DNA from: Bacteroidota bacterium
Lineage (GTDB): Bacteria > Bacteroidota > Bacteroidia > Chitinophagales > Chitinophagaceae
Direction: 5' to 3'
DNA: 12,982 nt
Assembly: GCA_947463975.1 (NCBI GenBank)
Contig: CANHUW010000029.1
Span: 1 to 12,982, forward strand
Every line of letters begins with the position of its first letter. The first letter of the stretch is position 1. A program made the position numbers and the translations under genes. This document shows positions 1-7,591 of this stretch, piece by piece. Under the pieces are notes generated by a model. That model was not told the origin of the DNA and made no database searches. It worked only from the letters and a program-made list of their open reading frames with translations.

Positions 1-26
1 CAGTTTAAAAATTAAAATTTACAACT

Positions 27-2294
27 ATGGCGTTTGATATCGAAATGATCAAAAAAGTATACGCTGAAATGCCAGCGAAAGTGGAAGCGGCTCGTAAAAT
101 GTTAGGACGTCCTCTTACCTTATCTGAAAAGATTTTATTCTCTCATTTGCATAGTGATCAAAAATTAGAAGGCTTCGAAAGAGGTGGTTCTTATGTCGAT
201 TTTGCGCCAGATCGTGTAGCAATGCAAGACGCTACTGCACAAATGGCATTATTGCAGTTTATGCAAGCTGGCCGTCCTAAAGTGGCTGTACCAAGTACAG
301 TACATTGCGACCACTTAATCTCTGCAAAGGTTGAAGCAAAACAAGACTTACAAGTGGCAACAACAGAAAGTAAAGAAGTATATGATTTCTTAGCTTCTGT
401 TTCAAATAAATATGGCTTAGGTTTCTGGAAACCAGGCGCTGGAATTATTCACCAAGTGGTGTTAGAAAACTATGCATTCCCTGGCGGTATGATGATTGGT
501 ACCGATTCTCACACAGTGAACGCTGGTGGTTTAGGTATGTTAGCCATTGGTGTGGGTGGTGCAGATGCATGTGATGTGATGGCAGGATTGGCTTGGGAAT
601 TAAAATGGCCTAAATTAATTGGTATTAAATTAAAGGGCAAGTTAAATGGTTGGACTGCTCCTAAAGATGTTATTTTAAAAGTAGCTGGTATCTTAACTGT
701 TAAAGGAGGTACTGGTGCGATTGTAGAATATTTTGGAGAAGGTGCTACAAGTATGAGTTGTACTGGTAAAGGAACAATTTGTAATATGGGTGCAGAGATT
801 GGTGCAACAACATCTACTTTCGGTTACGATGCAAGCATGAGCCGCTATTTAAGTTCTACAGGACGTGCAGATGTGGCTGCTTTAGCTGATGCAGTTGCCG
901 AGCACTTAACTGCAGATGCAGAAGTGTATGCCAACCCAGAAAAATATTTTGATCAAGTTATCGAAATCGATTTAGATACTTTAGAGCCACATTTAAACGG
1001 ACCTTTCACTCCAGATTTAGCTACACCAATTTCTAAAATGAAAGAAGTGGCTGCTGCAAACGGATGGCCAACAAAAATCGAAGTGGGTTTAATTGGTAGC
1101 TGTACCAACTCTTCTTACGAAGATATCAGTCGTGCAGTGAGTTTAGCAAAACAGGTTGCTCAAAAAGGTTTGACAACTAAAGCAGAATACATGATTACTC
1201 CAGGTTCTGAGCAAGTAAGATACACTATTGAAAGAGATGGTTTCTTAGACGTGTTCAGCCAAATTGGTGCTAAGGTATTTGCGAATGCATGTGGACCTTG
1301 TATTGGTATGTGGGAGCGTGTAGGTGCAGAGAAAAAAGAAAAAAATACGATTGTACATTCATTCAATAGAAACTTTGCAAAGCGCGCAGATGGTAATCCA
1401 AACACTTATGCATTTGTAGGATCTCCAGAATTAGTGACTGCATTAGCGATTGCCGGTGATTTAACTTTCAACCCATTAACAGATACATTAACCAACGATA
1501 AAGGCGAACAAGTTAAATTAGACGCCCCTACTGGTGATGAATTACCAGTAAAAGGATTTGCGGTGGAAGACGCAGGTTTCCAAGCACCTGCTGAAGATGG
1601 TTCTAAAGTAGTTGTTGCTGTAGATCCAGCATCTAAGCGTTTACAATTATTAGATCCATTTGCTGCATGGGAAGGAACTGATTTAAAATCTTTAAGATTA
1701 TTAATCAAAGCGAAAGGCAAGTGTACTACAGATCATATTTCTATGGCAGGTCCTTGGTTAAAGTTCCGTGGTCACTTAGATAATATCTCTAATAACTTAT
1801 TGATTGGGGCTGTAAACTTCTTTAACGAGAAGACTGACAATGTGAAGAGCCAAATCAACGGTAATTACGATACGGTACCTAATACACAAAGAGCATACAA
1901 AGCTGCAGGTATTGGAACAATTGTAGTAGGTGATGAAAACTACGGAGAAGGTAGTTCTCGTGAGCATGCTGCAATGGAACCAAGACATTTAGGTGTTCGT
2001 GTGGTATTGACAAAATCTTTTGCTCGCATTCACGAAACCAACTTGAAAAAGCAAGGTATGTTGGCTTTAACTTTTGCAGATAAAGCAGATTACGATAAGA
2101 TTCAAGAAGATGATAGCATTGATGTAACAGGCTTAACTAGCTTTTCTCCAAACACTCCATTAACTTTAGTGTTAACACATAAGGATGGTACTACAGATAC
2201 TATTAAAGCAAACCATACTTATAACCAACAACAAATTGAGTGGTTTAAAGCAGGTGGCGCTTTGAATATCATTAGAAAGCAAGTAGCTGGGTAG
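27..2294 (+). CDS. acn: Aconitate hydratase, mitochondrial type
   Basis: Converts citrate to isocitrate through cis-aconitate in the cytoplasmic TCA cycle, using a [4Fe-4S] cluster. The 755-residue protein has the length of mature mitochondrial aconitase rather than the longer AcnA/IRP1 or AcnB forms. The three cluster cysteines are visible: C359 in GSCTNSSYED, and C422 and C425 in NACGPCIGMW, one residue off the pig mitochondrial numbering (358/421/424). The substrate-binding stretches GTDSHTVNAGGLG (N-terminal part) and GEGSSREHAA (C-terminal swivel domain) are also present. The ATG at 27 gives MAFDIEMIKKVY, a normal family N terminus. Only 26 bases precede it here, so the promoter cannot be judged. 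The gene stands alone: no other TCA gene follows, and a strong terminator begins 26 bases after the stop. Identity is near certain; the gene symbol varies between genomes. Confidence 0.97.
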   Translation: MAFDIEMIKKVYAEMPAKVEAARKMLGRPLTLSEKILFSHLHSDQKLEGFERGGSYVDFAPDRVAMQDATAQMALLQFMQAGRPKVAVPSTVHCDHLISAKVEAKQDLQVATTESKEVYDFLASVSNKYGLGFWKPGAGIIHQVVLENYAFPGGMMIGTDSHTVNAGGLGMLAIGVGGADACDVMAGLAWELKWPKLIGIKLKGKLNGWTAPKDVILKVAGILTVKGGTGAIVEYFGEGATSMSCTGKGTICNMGAEIGATTSTFGYDASMSRYLSSTGRADVAALADAVAEHLTADAEVYANPEKYFDQVIEIDLDTLEPHLNGPFTPDLATPISKMKEVAAANGWPTKIEVGLIGSCTNSSYEDISRAVSLAKQVAQKGLTTKAEYMITPGSEQVRYTIERDGFLDVFSQIGAKVFANACGPCIGMWERVGAEKKEKNTIVHSFNRNFAKRADGNPNTYAFVGSPELVTALAIAGDLTFNPLTDTLTNDKGEQVKLDAPTGDELPVKGFAVEDAGFQAPAEDGSKVVVAVDPASKRLQLLDPFAAWEGTDLKSLRLLIKAKGKCTTDHISMAGPWLKFRGHLDNISNNLLIGAVNFFNEKTDNVKSQINGNYDTVPNTQRAYKAAGIGTIVVGDENYGEGSSREHAAMEPRHLGVRVVLTKSFARIHETNLKKQGMLALTFADKADYDKIQEDDSIDVTGLTSFSPNTPLTLVLTHKDGTTDTIKANHTYNQQQIEWFKAGGALNIIRKQVAG

Positions 2295-2320
2295 AATTTT
2301 TTACCTCTTACGAATATTTT

Positions 2321-2350
2321 AAATCCCTCTGAGTTATCAGGGGGATTTTT
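2321..2350 (+). terminator. Intrinsic terminator of the aconitase gene
   Basis: A 12-bp stem (2321-2332 with 2337-2348, one T-G wobble) closes a GTTA loop, and the T run starts within the 3' arm and continues to 2350. It begins 26 bases after the aconitase stop, the expected place for a Rho-independent terminator. The T run is only 5 long and is then interrupted by a G. Confidence 0.85.
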
Positions 2351-2354
2351 GTTA

Positions 2355-2394
2355 TATAAATTAGCTTTAATGAAAATATAAAGCATAATTTATA
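2355..2394. repeat. AT-rich imperfect inverted repeat between two terminators
   Basis: The arm at 2355-2369 is the reverse complement of 2379-2394 except for one extra A at 2385, giving 15 pairs around a 9-base loop. It has only two G-C pairs and no following T run, so it is not a typical terminator. It could be a third stem of a structured 3' UTR, a protein-binding site, or a chance product of AT-rich DNA. No function can be assigned. Confidence 0.5.
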
Positions 2395-2412
2395 AAACCT
2401 CTTATGATTTAG

Positions 2413-2434
2413 AAATCCCAAGGGGATTTTTTTT
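2413..2434 (+). terminator. Second terminator-like hairpin just before the oxidoreductase gene
   Basis: A 7-bp stem (2413-2419 with 2423-2429, AAATCCC with GGGATTT) and a 3-base loop run straight into eight T residues (2427-2434). The stem repeats the outer seven pairs of the aconitase terminator. It ends 11 bases before the ATG at 2446, which is unusual. It could be a back-up terminator for aconitase or an attenuator in a leader of the next gene. The 3-base loop and short stem make it weaker than the first. Confidence 0.6.
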
Positions 2435-2441
2435 ATCTTTA
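2434..2441 (+). promoter_or_regulatory. Possible Bacteroidota -7 element for the oxidoreductase gene
   Basis: TATCTTTA matches the TAnnTTTG consensus except for the last base. If used, transcription would start about 5-7 bases downstream, at or very near the ATG at 2446, giving a leaderless or nearly leaderless mRNA. I see no convincing TTG element at the expected distance upstream, so this is weak. Confidence 0.3.
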
Positions 2442-2445
2442 AAAT

Positions 2446-3483
2446 ATGATAAACACTGCACTAGTCTCTTTTGGAATGAGCGGAAAAGTCTTTCACGCAC
2501 CATTTATTCAAGCCAATCCAAATTTTAATTTAGTAGGTAGCTGGGAACGTTCTACTAAAAACATCGAAGCTGCCTATCCTGGCACTAAGTCTTATTCTAG
2601 TTATGAAGAAATATTAAAAGATGCTTCGATTGATTTGATAGTGGTGAATAGCCCAAATGATTCACACTTTACTTATACCAAACAAGCATTGCTTGCAGGG
2701 AAACATGTGGTATGTGAAAAAGCTTTTACCATTACTGCTGCAGAAGCGCAAGAGTTAGACGAAATTGCAAAACAAAAAGGATTAAAATTGGCTGTATATC
2801 ATAATAGAAGATATGATGCAGATTTTTTGACAATTCAGCAATTAATTAAAGAAGAAGCGATTGGAGATTTCTTGGATATTCAAATAAGTTTTGAGAGATA
2901 TAGAACCACACTAAGCCCGAAGAAACATAAAGAATCAGTAACACCTGGCGCAGGTTTATTATACGACTTAGGTCCACATTTAGTAGACCAAGCGATTCTT
3001 TTGTCTGGTATGCCTTTAGCGGTTTTTGCAGATATCAGAATAACCAGAAAAGTGGGCATAGTAGATGATTACTTTCATATGATATTGTACTATCCAGGTC
3101 ATAGAATAACGTTGACAAGTGGTATGGTATTTATGACTCAATTAGCAGGATATAAAATTTATGGTACTAAAGGAAGTTTCATAAAAAATAGATCCGACGT
3201 TCAAGAAGCAGATTTAATCGCAGGTAAAATACCAGGTTCCGATAACTGGGGAGTTGAAGCAAAAGAAGATTACGGTACTTTATTTACAGACAACGATGGA
3301 TTGATCTCAAACAGGGTGATTCCAAGTAAGGCGGGTAATTATGGTATCTTTTATGAGAAAATGGCGGACGCGATTTTAAATAATGCCGAGGTTCCTACTT
3401 CTGCACAAGAAGGTAAAAATATTATCCGCATTTTAGAAGCTGCAAGAAATAGCGCATTTAACAAAAGAGTGGTTGGAATTTAA
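2446..3483 (+). CDS. Gfo/Idh/MocA family NAD(P)-dependent oxidoreductase
   Basis: A 345-residue cytoplasmic dehydrogenase of the sugar/inositol type. The N-terminal Rossmann fold starts with SFGMSGKVFHAPF (about residues 8-20), resembling the YdgJ/IolW branch, in which FHAP follows the nucleotide-binding loop. The usual EKP motif is present as E91-K92-A93, with alanine replacing proline. The C-terminal catalytic domain keeps the acid/histidine pair in YDLGPHLVDQA (D174, H178). The length is normal. The substrate cannot be read from sequence; a sugar or cyclitol is an inference from the family. The following AlkD-like gene begins 27 bases after the stop on the same strand, so the two are probably co-transcribed, though their functions do not obviously connect. 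There is no clear Shine-Dalgarno sequence, and a terminator-like hairpin ends 11 bases upstream of the start. Confidence 0.9.
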   Translation: MINTALVSFGMSGKVFHAPFIQANPNFNLVGSWERSTKNIEAAYPGTKSYSSYEEILKDASIDLIVVNSPNDSHFTYTKQALLAGKHVVCEKAFTITAAEAQELDEIAKQKGLKLAVYHNRRYDADFLTIQQLIKEEAIGDFLDIQISFERYRTTLSPKKHKESVTPGAGLLYDLGPHLVDQAILLSGMPLAVFADIRITRKVGIVDDYFHMILYYPGHRITLTSGMVFMTQLAGYKIYGTKGSFIKNRSDVQEADLIAGKIPGSDNWGVEAKEDYGTLFTDNDGLISNRVIPSKAGNYGIFYEKMADAILNNAEVPTSAQEGKNIIRILEAARNSAFNKRVVGI

Positions 3484-3510
3484 ACTAATTAAAAGTTCAT
3501 TCAATAAATA

Positions 3511-4191
3511 ATGCCACACCCCTATATAAAAGAGATTCAAAAAATATGTAGCAAGCATGCTGATAAAGAAATTGCTAAAGGAGCTAAAGCATACCTGTTG
3601 CATCAGTTTGAATTTTATGGCATCAAAACACCCTTAAGAAGAAAACTGTGCAAGGATTTTTATAAATCACATGCAATCAAAGATCACGAGGAACTAACCC
3701 TACTTGTAAAAGAATGCTTTGCTGTGCCACAAAGAGAGCTGCATTATTTCGCCATTGAACTGCTTGGTCATCATAAAAAATTATGGACCAAGAAAACAGT
3801 TCCACTCATTGAATGGATAATTACGCATAATAGCTGGTGGGACTCTGTAGATAGCACCAATACCCATGTTATTAGTAAGTTCTTTTTACTATATCCAGAA
3901 TGGATAGAGCAATATACTGGCAAGTGGAATCAGTCTACCAATAAATGGTTAATTAGGATGAGTATTTTGTTTCAGCTCACTTACAAAACAAAGACCGACA
4001 CAACATTATTAAGTAAGTATATTGAAAACAGTCAATTGCATGAAGATTTCTTTGTACGCAAAGCTATTGGATGGGCATTAAGAGCATATAGTTACACCAA
4101 TAAAAAATGGGTAGCCCAATTTGTTAAGGACCACCCATCTCTATCTAATTTATCAAAGCGCGAAGCTTTAAAAAAAATTACATCTTCTTAG
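3511..4191 (+). CDS. AlkD-like DNA alkylation repair protein
   Basis: A 226-residue all-helical protein of the DNA alkylation repair (AlkD/AlkC HEAT-like) family. Characterised AlkD enzymes are DNA glycosylases that remove bulky or charged N3/N7-alkylated purines without base flipping. The signature segment NSWWDSVDST is present (W109, W110, D111, D114), as is the arginine in NKWLIRMSILFQL (R149). These correspond to the tryptophan, aspartate and arginine that line the lesion site in Bacillus cereus AlkD (W109, D113, R148), so an active enzyme is likely. The motif FFVRKAIGWALRAYS near residue 185 is also typical. The length fits the family. The gene lies 27 bases downstream of the oxidoreductase gene, and its last 14 bases overlap the end of the convergent aldolase gene. 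A run of eight A residues (4170-4177) lies close to the stop. Confidence 0.92.
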   Translation: MPHPYIKEIQKICSKHADKEIAKGAKAYLLHQFEFYGIKTPLRRKLCKDFYKSHAIKDHEELTLLVKECFAVPQRELHYFAIELLGHHKKLWTKKTVPLIEWIITHNSWWDSVDSTNTHVISKFFLLYPEWIEQYTGKWNQSTNKWLIRMSILFQLTYKTKTDTTLLSKYIENSQLHEDFFVRKAIGWALRAYSYTNKKWVAQFVKDHPSLSNLSKREALKKITSS

Positions 4192-4828
4192 CATCTTCCA
4201 AGAACTTCGCTAAACCAATATCTGTTAAAGGATGTTTCAATAATCCTAAAATAGAATCTAAAGGACATGTACAAACATCAGCACCAGCTTCAGCTGCTTT
4301 CACAATATGCAAAGCATTTCTGATAGAAGCTGCTAAAATTTGTGTTTGAAAACCTTGTACATCATAAATATGTCGGATTTGACCAATCAATTCCATTCCA
4401 TCCCAAGAGCTATCATCAATTCTTCCAATAAATGGAGATACGTATGTTGCACCTGCTTTAGCAGCTAAAATAGCTTGACCAGCAGAGAATACTAAAGTAC
4501 AGTTGGTACGAATTCCATTATCGGTAAACCATTTAATAGCTTTAATACCATCTTTAATCATAGGAACTTTCACCACAATATTTGGATGAATAGCCGCTAA
4601 TTTCTTTCCTTCTTCAACCATTGTTGCAAAATCGGTAGACAATACCTCGGCACTAATATCGCCATTTACAATTTCACAAATAGCTTTATAATGTGCAGCT
4701 ATTGCAGCCTCCCCTTTTACACCCACTTGGGCCATTAAAGAAGGGTTGGTAGTAACACCGTCTAAGATACCTAATTCATTTGCTTCTTTGATTTGAGCAA
4801 GATTGCCAGTGTCGATAAAAAATTTCAT
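4178..4828 (-). CDS. fsa: Transaldolase / fructose-6-phosphate aldolase family protein
   Basis: A 216-residue (beta/alpha)8 barrel of the short transaldolase/FSA (TalC/MipB) family, acting in the cytoplasm on phosphorylated sugars through a Schiff base. The sequence starts MKFFIDTGNLAQI and has GVTTNPSL at residues 24-31. The Schiff-base lysine is K87 in IVVKVPM, close to K85 of E. coli FsaA. TNCTLVFSAGQA, SPFIGRIDD and AASIRN follow in family order. Sequence alone does not settle transaldolase versus fructose-6-phosphate aldolase activity; for the short Bacteroidota proteins, transaldolase in the pentose phosphate pathway is at least as likely. A TAGATTTA (complement of 4861-4868, one mismatch to TAnnTTTG) could be its -7 element, giving a leader of about 27 bases. 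The SRP RNA terminator upstream would insulate it from ffs transcription. Its 3' end overlaps the AlkD-like gene. Confidence 0.93.
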   Translation of the reverse strand: MKFFIDTGNLAQIKEANELGILDGVTTNPSLMAQVGVKGEAAIAAHYKAICEIVNGDISAEVLSTDFATMVEEGKKLAAIHPNIVVKVPMIKDGIKAIKWFTDNGIRTNCTLVFSAGQAILAAKAGATYVSPFIGRIDDSSWDGMELIGQIRHIYDVQGFQTQILAASIRNALHIVKAAEAGADVCTCPLDSILGLLKHPLTDIGLAKFLEDAKKM

Positions 4829-4881
4829 ATGGGTAGGTTTATTGTTTGAAAAGTCTTTATTAAATCTACATTAAAACAGAT

Positions 4882-4921
4882 AAAAAAATGCCACTTTCTA
4901 ACCTAAGTTATAAAAAGTGGC
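4882..4921 (-). terminator. Intrinsic terminator of the SRP RNA gene
   Basis: Read on the minus strand, GCCACTTT (4921-4914) pairs perfectly with AAAGTGGC (4897-4890) and is followed, after one A, by seven T residues (4888-4882). The 5' arm of this hairpin shares bases 4919-4921 with the 3' end of the SRP RNA, so terminator folding and closure of the RNA's terminal helix compete for the same bases. Confidence 0.85.
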
Positions 4922-5013
4922 AGGCTACTTACATCGCACCGCTACAACCGCCTATCCTTGCTACATTCCTGTCCTGGGGAGGTTCAGCAGGAGCTGGTCG
5001 TGCAAGACCTGCC
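4919..5013 (-). ncRNA. ffs: Signal recognition particle RNA (4.5S-like, small bacterial type)
   Basis: This RNA of about 95 nt binds Ffh to form the signal recognition particle, which targets nascent membrane proteins to FtsY and SecYEG. On the minus strand its ends pair (GGCAGG at 5013-5008 with CCTGCC at 4924-4919). The apical domain IV is recognisable: CAGG, then ACA pairing with TGT around a GGAA tetraloop (complement of 4966-4969), then AGCA. This is the conserved symmetric-loop and tetraloop arrangement that Ffh recognises. The size fits the short form without an Alu domain. It lies between the plug gene and the aldolase gene on the same strand, with its own promoter (TAnnTTTG match at 5018-5025) and terminator (4882-4921). 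The exact ends are inferred from pairing and promoter position and may be off by a few bases. Confidence 0.93.
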
Positions 5014-5017
5014 GCTG

Positions 5018-5052
5018 CAAAGGTACTAAAAGCCAAGTGATTAACCTACCAA
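5018..5052 (-). promoter_or_regulatory. Promoter of the SRP RNA gene
   Basis: On the minus strand TACCTTTG (5025-5018) is a perfect match to the Bacteroidota -7 consensus TAnnTTTG. It ends 4 bases before the predicted 5' end of the SRP RNA at 5013, as expected for a start site. A TTG (5052-5050) lies 24 bases upstream and could be the -33 element, slightly wider than usual; it falls within the last sense codons of the plug gene, just ahead of its stop codon. Confidence 0.8.
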
Positions 5053-6317
5053 TTTTGCCTTGAATTTATCGTCGAAAATCCCGCAATCATAGGATACCTG
5101 GCTCCAGGCGCCGTATAATAAACAAAGATGGTATAACTATTCTCCGTTTCCCAATGATCTCCCTCTGTTTCCTTATAATCATCCATCGGCATTGGCTTTT
5201 CTATATCTCTTAAAATATAATGATAACTATAGTACCCCTGTTTCAAAAGCATTGTTTTTTCATACAGTCCTTTTAAAACATTAAACTGCATTAATGATTC
5301 CTTATTCAGTTTATTTTGAGTTAAATCACCAATTAGGTATAATTTTTCTCCAATATAGGGTATTCCATTAGGGGGCTTATAGGTAAAATGTACTTTAGCG
5401 TAATCATTTTGATATTCACTTTGTAATGATTCTGTATTACTGATGATAAATGCACCATTTAAATCATTAAAAGTAAAATACGGAGATTGGGATTTAGAAA
5501 AATCAGGTTTTACAATAATTCTAGTCAAACCATCTATTACGTCAATCTGCTGCACTCTATCCGACCTCAGCCTTAAGCTTTGTAAATCCAACCATCTTGC
5601 TTCATTTCCTCCAGGAAAAACTAAATCTCTATCACTATTGTATTCAATTTGGTTACCTCTAATAAAACTAGGTTCAGTAATTGTTTTAGCATCATTTAAA
5701 CGATGATTTTGTATAGCTACTACTTTTATTTGATCTGGTTGAAAAAAAGACAATTGCTTTACATCCAAACTTAATTGTATTTTCTGGTGGGTTCTAGAAA
5801 TAGCACCGTCAAACGGTTCTTGAACAGACCCATAAACACCAATGAGCGAATTCACTACATAAAATCTTCTAGTAAACACGATATTGGATGGATTGCCATC
5901 TTTAAAAACCTTCACAATATAATTACCTGCTTTAGTTGGTTTACATTGTTGATTGGGAAGATTGAATTGATAATGGTAATAAGGTTGAAAAGCGATAGAA
6001 GAGATATTAAATATATTGATCTTGTTTTGAGCAAAACCTGTTGTATACTCAAATGGAGTCAACGGTACAGGCTGCCATTGATCATCCACTAATTCAATGC
6101 TGTAAAAATAGTTTTGGTAACTAAAATTAAAATCATCAAAACTAACTGTCAATACTGCTGGATCGTTTAAGCCTATAATGGGTAAATCTCTTGGCCTACC
6201 TTCTGGGTGAACCAAGATAGTATGAATAGCGCTATCCAAGTTTTGATCCGGATTGAATTGTGCAAACAGACTAGTCTGTATAAAAAGAATCCATAAAAAA
6301 ATCAAGGCCTTATTCAT
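5046..6317 (-). CDS. Type IX secretion system plug protein (DUF5103 family)
   Basis: A 423-residue exported protein of the DUF5103 / T9SS plug family. In Flavobacterium the plug protein binds the periplasmic side of the giant SprA translocon and seals its pore when no substrate is engaged. The start chosen is ATG at 6317, because it gives MNKALIFLWILFIQTSLFAQ, a clean signal peptide with likely cleavage after LFA. An upstream in-frame extension of up to 37 residues lacks signal-peptide character and would overlap the divergent permease gene. AAAGGA precedes the chosen start. The N-terminal beta-rich domain includes LTPFEYTTGF and the phrase YYHYQFNLPN, both typical of the family. No other T9SS gene is in the window. 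A TAGTTTCG (complement of 6339-6346, one mismatch) might serve as the -7 element. Confidence 0.88.
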   Translation of the reverse strand: MNKALIFLWILFIQTSLFAQFNPDQNLDSAIHTILVHPEGRPRDLPIIGLNDPAVLTVSFDDFNFSYQNYFYSIELVDDQWQPVPLTPFEYTTGFAQNKINIFNISSIAFQPYYHYQFNLPNQQCKPTKAGNYIVKVFKDGNPSNIVFTRRFYVVNSLIGVYGSVQEPFDGAISRTHQKIQLSLDVKQLSFFQPDQIKVVAIQNHRLNDAKTITEPSFIRGNQIEYNSDRDLVFPGGNEARWLDLQSLRLRSDRVQQIDVIDGLTRIIVKPDFSKSQSPYFTFNDLNGAFIISNTESLQSEYQNDYAKVHFTYKPPNGIPYIGEKLYLIGDLTQNKLNKESLMQFNVLKGLYEKTMLLKQGYYSYHYILRDIEKPMPMDDYKETEGDHWETENSYTIFVYYTAPGARYPMIAGFSTINSRQNW

Positions 6318-6367
6318 TCCTTTGTCTTTAATTGAATACGAAACTAGGCCATATTTCATAATATATA

Positions 6368-7591
6368 ATGATAAATAAGTTAGTTTTGAAAAAAATAAAC
6401 CATTTGAACACTGCTTTTGAAATAGCAAAAAGGATGAGCTTCCAAAAAAGCAAAAGCAATACCAGTTTTATTGTTAAACTCTCTATTGCTGCAACTTCCA
6501 TAAGCATAGCTGCAATTATACTGACGCTTTCAATTGTCAATGGGTTTCAAGAACAAATTTCCCAAAAGGTTTACCAATTTTGGGGAACAATCAGAATCAA
6601 TGCCATCAATGGCTATGTGTTAAATGAATCTCCTAAATTAGTGAATGCCCTTCAACAATTACCAGGTATAAAAAATATAGATGCCTATGCAACTCAGACA
6701 GGAGTGATTGCATTTGAAAAAGAAATGGAAGGAGTAGTTGTAAAGGGTGTTCAATTGAAACAACCTATACCATTTATAAGAAAGGGGTCAAAGCATAATG
6801 CATTGCATATTGAAAAAAGTAATGAAACAATTTTGTCTGAAGAAATTGCCGATAAAATTGGCGCTAGCATTGGTTCAGTTGTAAGAATAAATTTTTTACA
6901 AGATGGTAGAGCAAGGGAAAAGAAATTGATTGTTAAAGGAATTTATCACTCTGGAATTGAAGAGTATGACACCCAATTTATTTATATCGATTTAAATGTT
7001 TTACAATTTATAAACGCAGGTAGCACTGAGATAAGTGGCTATAGCATTCATTTAAACGAAAATTCAGACGCTTCTTATTTAATTAAAAAAATACAAGCGC
7101 TTTGCCCTCCAAATACAGTGGCAACGAGTATAGAAGAAGATTATCCGCAAATTTTTGATTGGATTGGAGTACAAACAGTCAATAGAAATGTAGCGGTAAC
7201 CATCATGTTAATTATTGCCGTAGTGAACTTGCTGACATGTTTGTTTATTTTAATATTGGAGAGAGTACACATGATTGGCACATTGAGCGCTATGGGTGCC
7301 AATGAACAATTTATTAGAAGCGTATTTTTATACCAAGTAAGTTTTATTAATTGGATGGGTATAGCGATTGGATCAGTCATAGGTATTGGCTTATCTTTAC
7401 TACAATACTATACTGGATGTATACAATTAGACGAGACGGCTTATTTCATGAAAACTTTACCTATAAAAATGATTCCTTCACAAATAATACTTGTAATCAT
7501 TGGAACGGCAGTAGTGAGTTATCTTTCTTTTTTAATACCTGCTATTTGGATCAATAGAATTAGTCCTGCAAAGACCATCAAATTTGATTAA
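6368..7591 (+). CDS. FtsX/LolC-type ABC transporter permease
   Basis: A 407-residue inner-membrane protein with the MacB/FtsX layout. A first transmembrane helix at about residues 34-58 (rich in I/A/S, ending in VNGF) is followed by a periplasmic domain of about 210 residues and three C-terminal helices near 273-293, 319-345 and 368-395. The region TAFEIAKRMSF before the first helix and NGFQEQISQKV after it are typical of LolC/LolE-like permeases, which extract lipoproteins from the inner membrane with LolD. The substrate here is not certain. No ATPase gene is adjacent, so the partner must be encoded elsewhere. The gene diverges from the plug gene with 50 bases between starts, and a one-mismatch -7 element (TTCCTTTG, 6317-6324) could drive it. 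No Shine-Dalgarno sequence is visible. The start is uncertain by a few codons. Confidence 0.9.
   Translation: MINKLVLKKINHLNTAFEIAKRMSFQKSKSNTSFIVKLSIAATSISIAAIILTLSIVNGFQEQISQKVYQFWGTIRINAINGYVLNESPKLVNALQQLPGIKNIDAYATQTGVIAFEKEMEGVVVKGVQLKQPIPFIRKGSKHNALHIEKSNETILSEEIADKIGASIGSVVRINFLQDGRAREKKLIVKGIYHSGIEEYDTQFIYIDLNVLQFINAGSTEISGYSIHLNENSDASYLIKKIQALCPPNTVATSIEEDYPQIFDWIGVQTVNRNVAVTIMLIIAVVNLLTCLFILILERVHMIGTLSAMGANEQFIRSVFLYQVSFINWMGIAIGSVIGIGLSLLQYYTGCIQLDETAYFMKTLPIKMIPSQIILVIIGTAVVSYLSFLIPAIWINRISPAKTIKFD

Noticed and set aside
1160..1988. Several minus-strand open frames inside the aconitase gene (63-104 codons).
   Set aside because: They lie antisense to an intact, well-conserved gene and show no recognisable domain or separate expression signals.
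4889..4921. Hairpin at the end of the SRP RNA read as a plus-strand terminator for the AlkD-like gene.
   Set aside because: On the plus strand no T run follows the stem, and the hairpin is about 700 bases past the AlkD-like stop; the T run is present only on the minus strand.
5443..6092. Plus-strand open frames of 87 and 105 codons opposite the plug gene.
   Set aside because: Shadow frames of a gene with a signal peptide and family motifs; no promoter or domain supports them.
6318..6428. N-terminal extension of the plug protein from the upstream ATG at 6428.
   Set aside because: It would overlap the divergent permease gene and bury the signal peptide 37 residues inside the protein.
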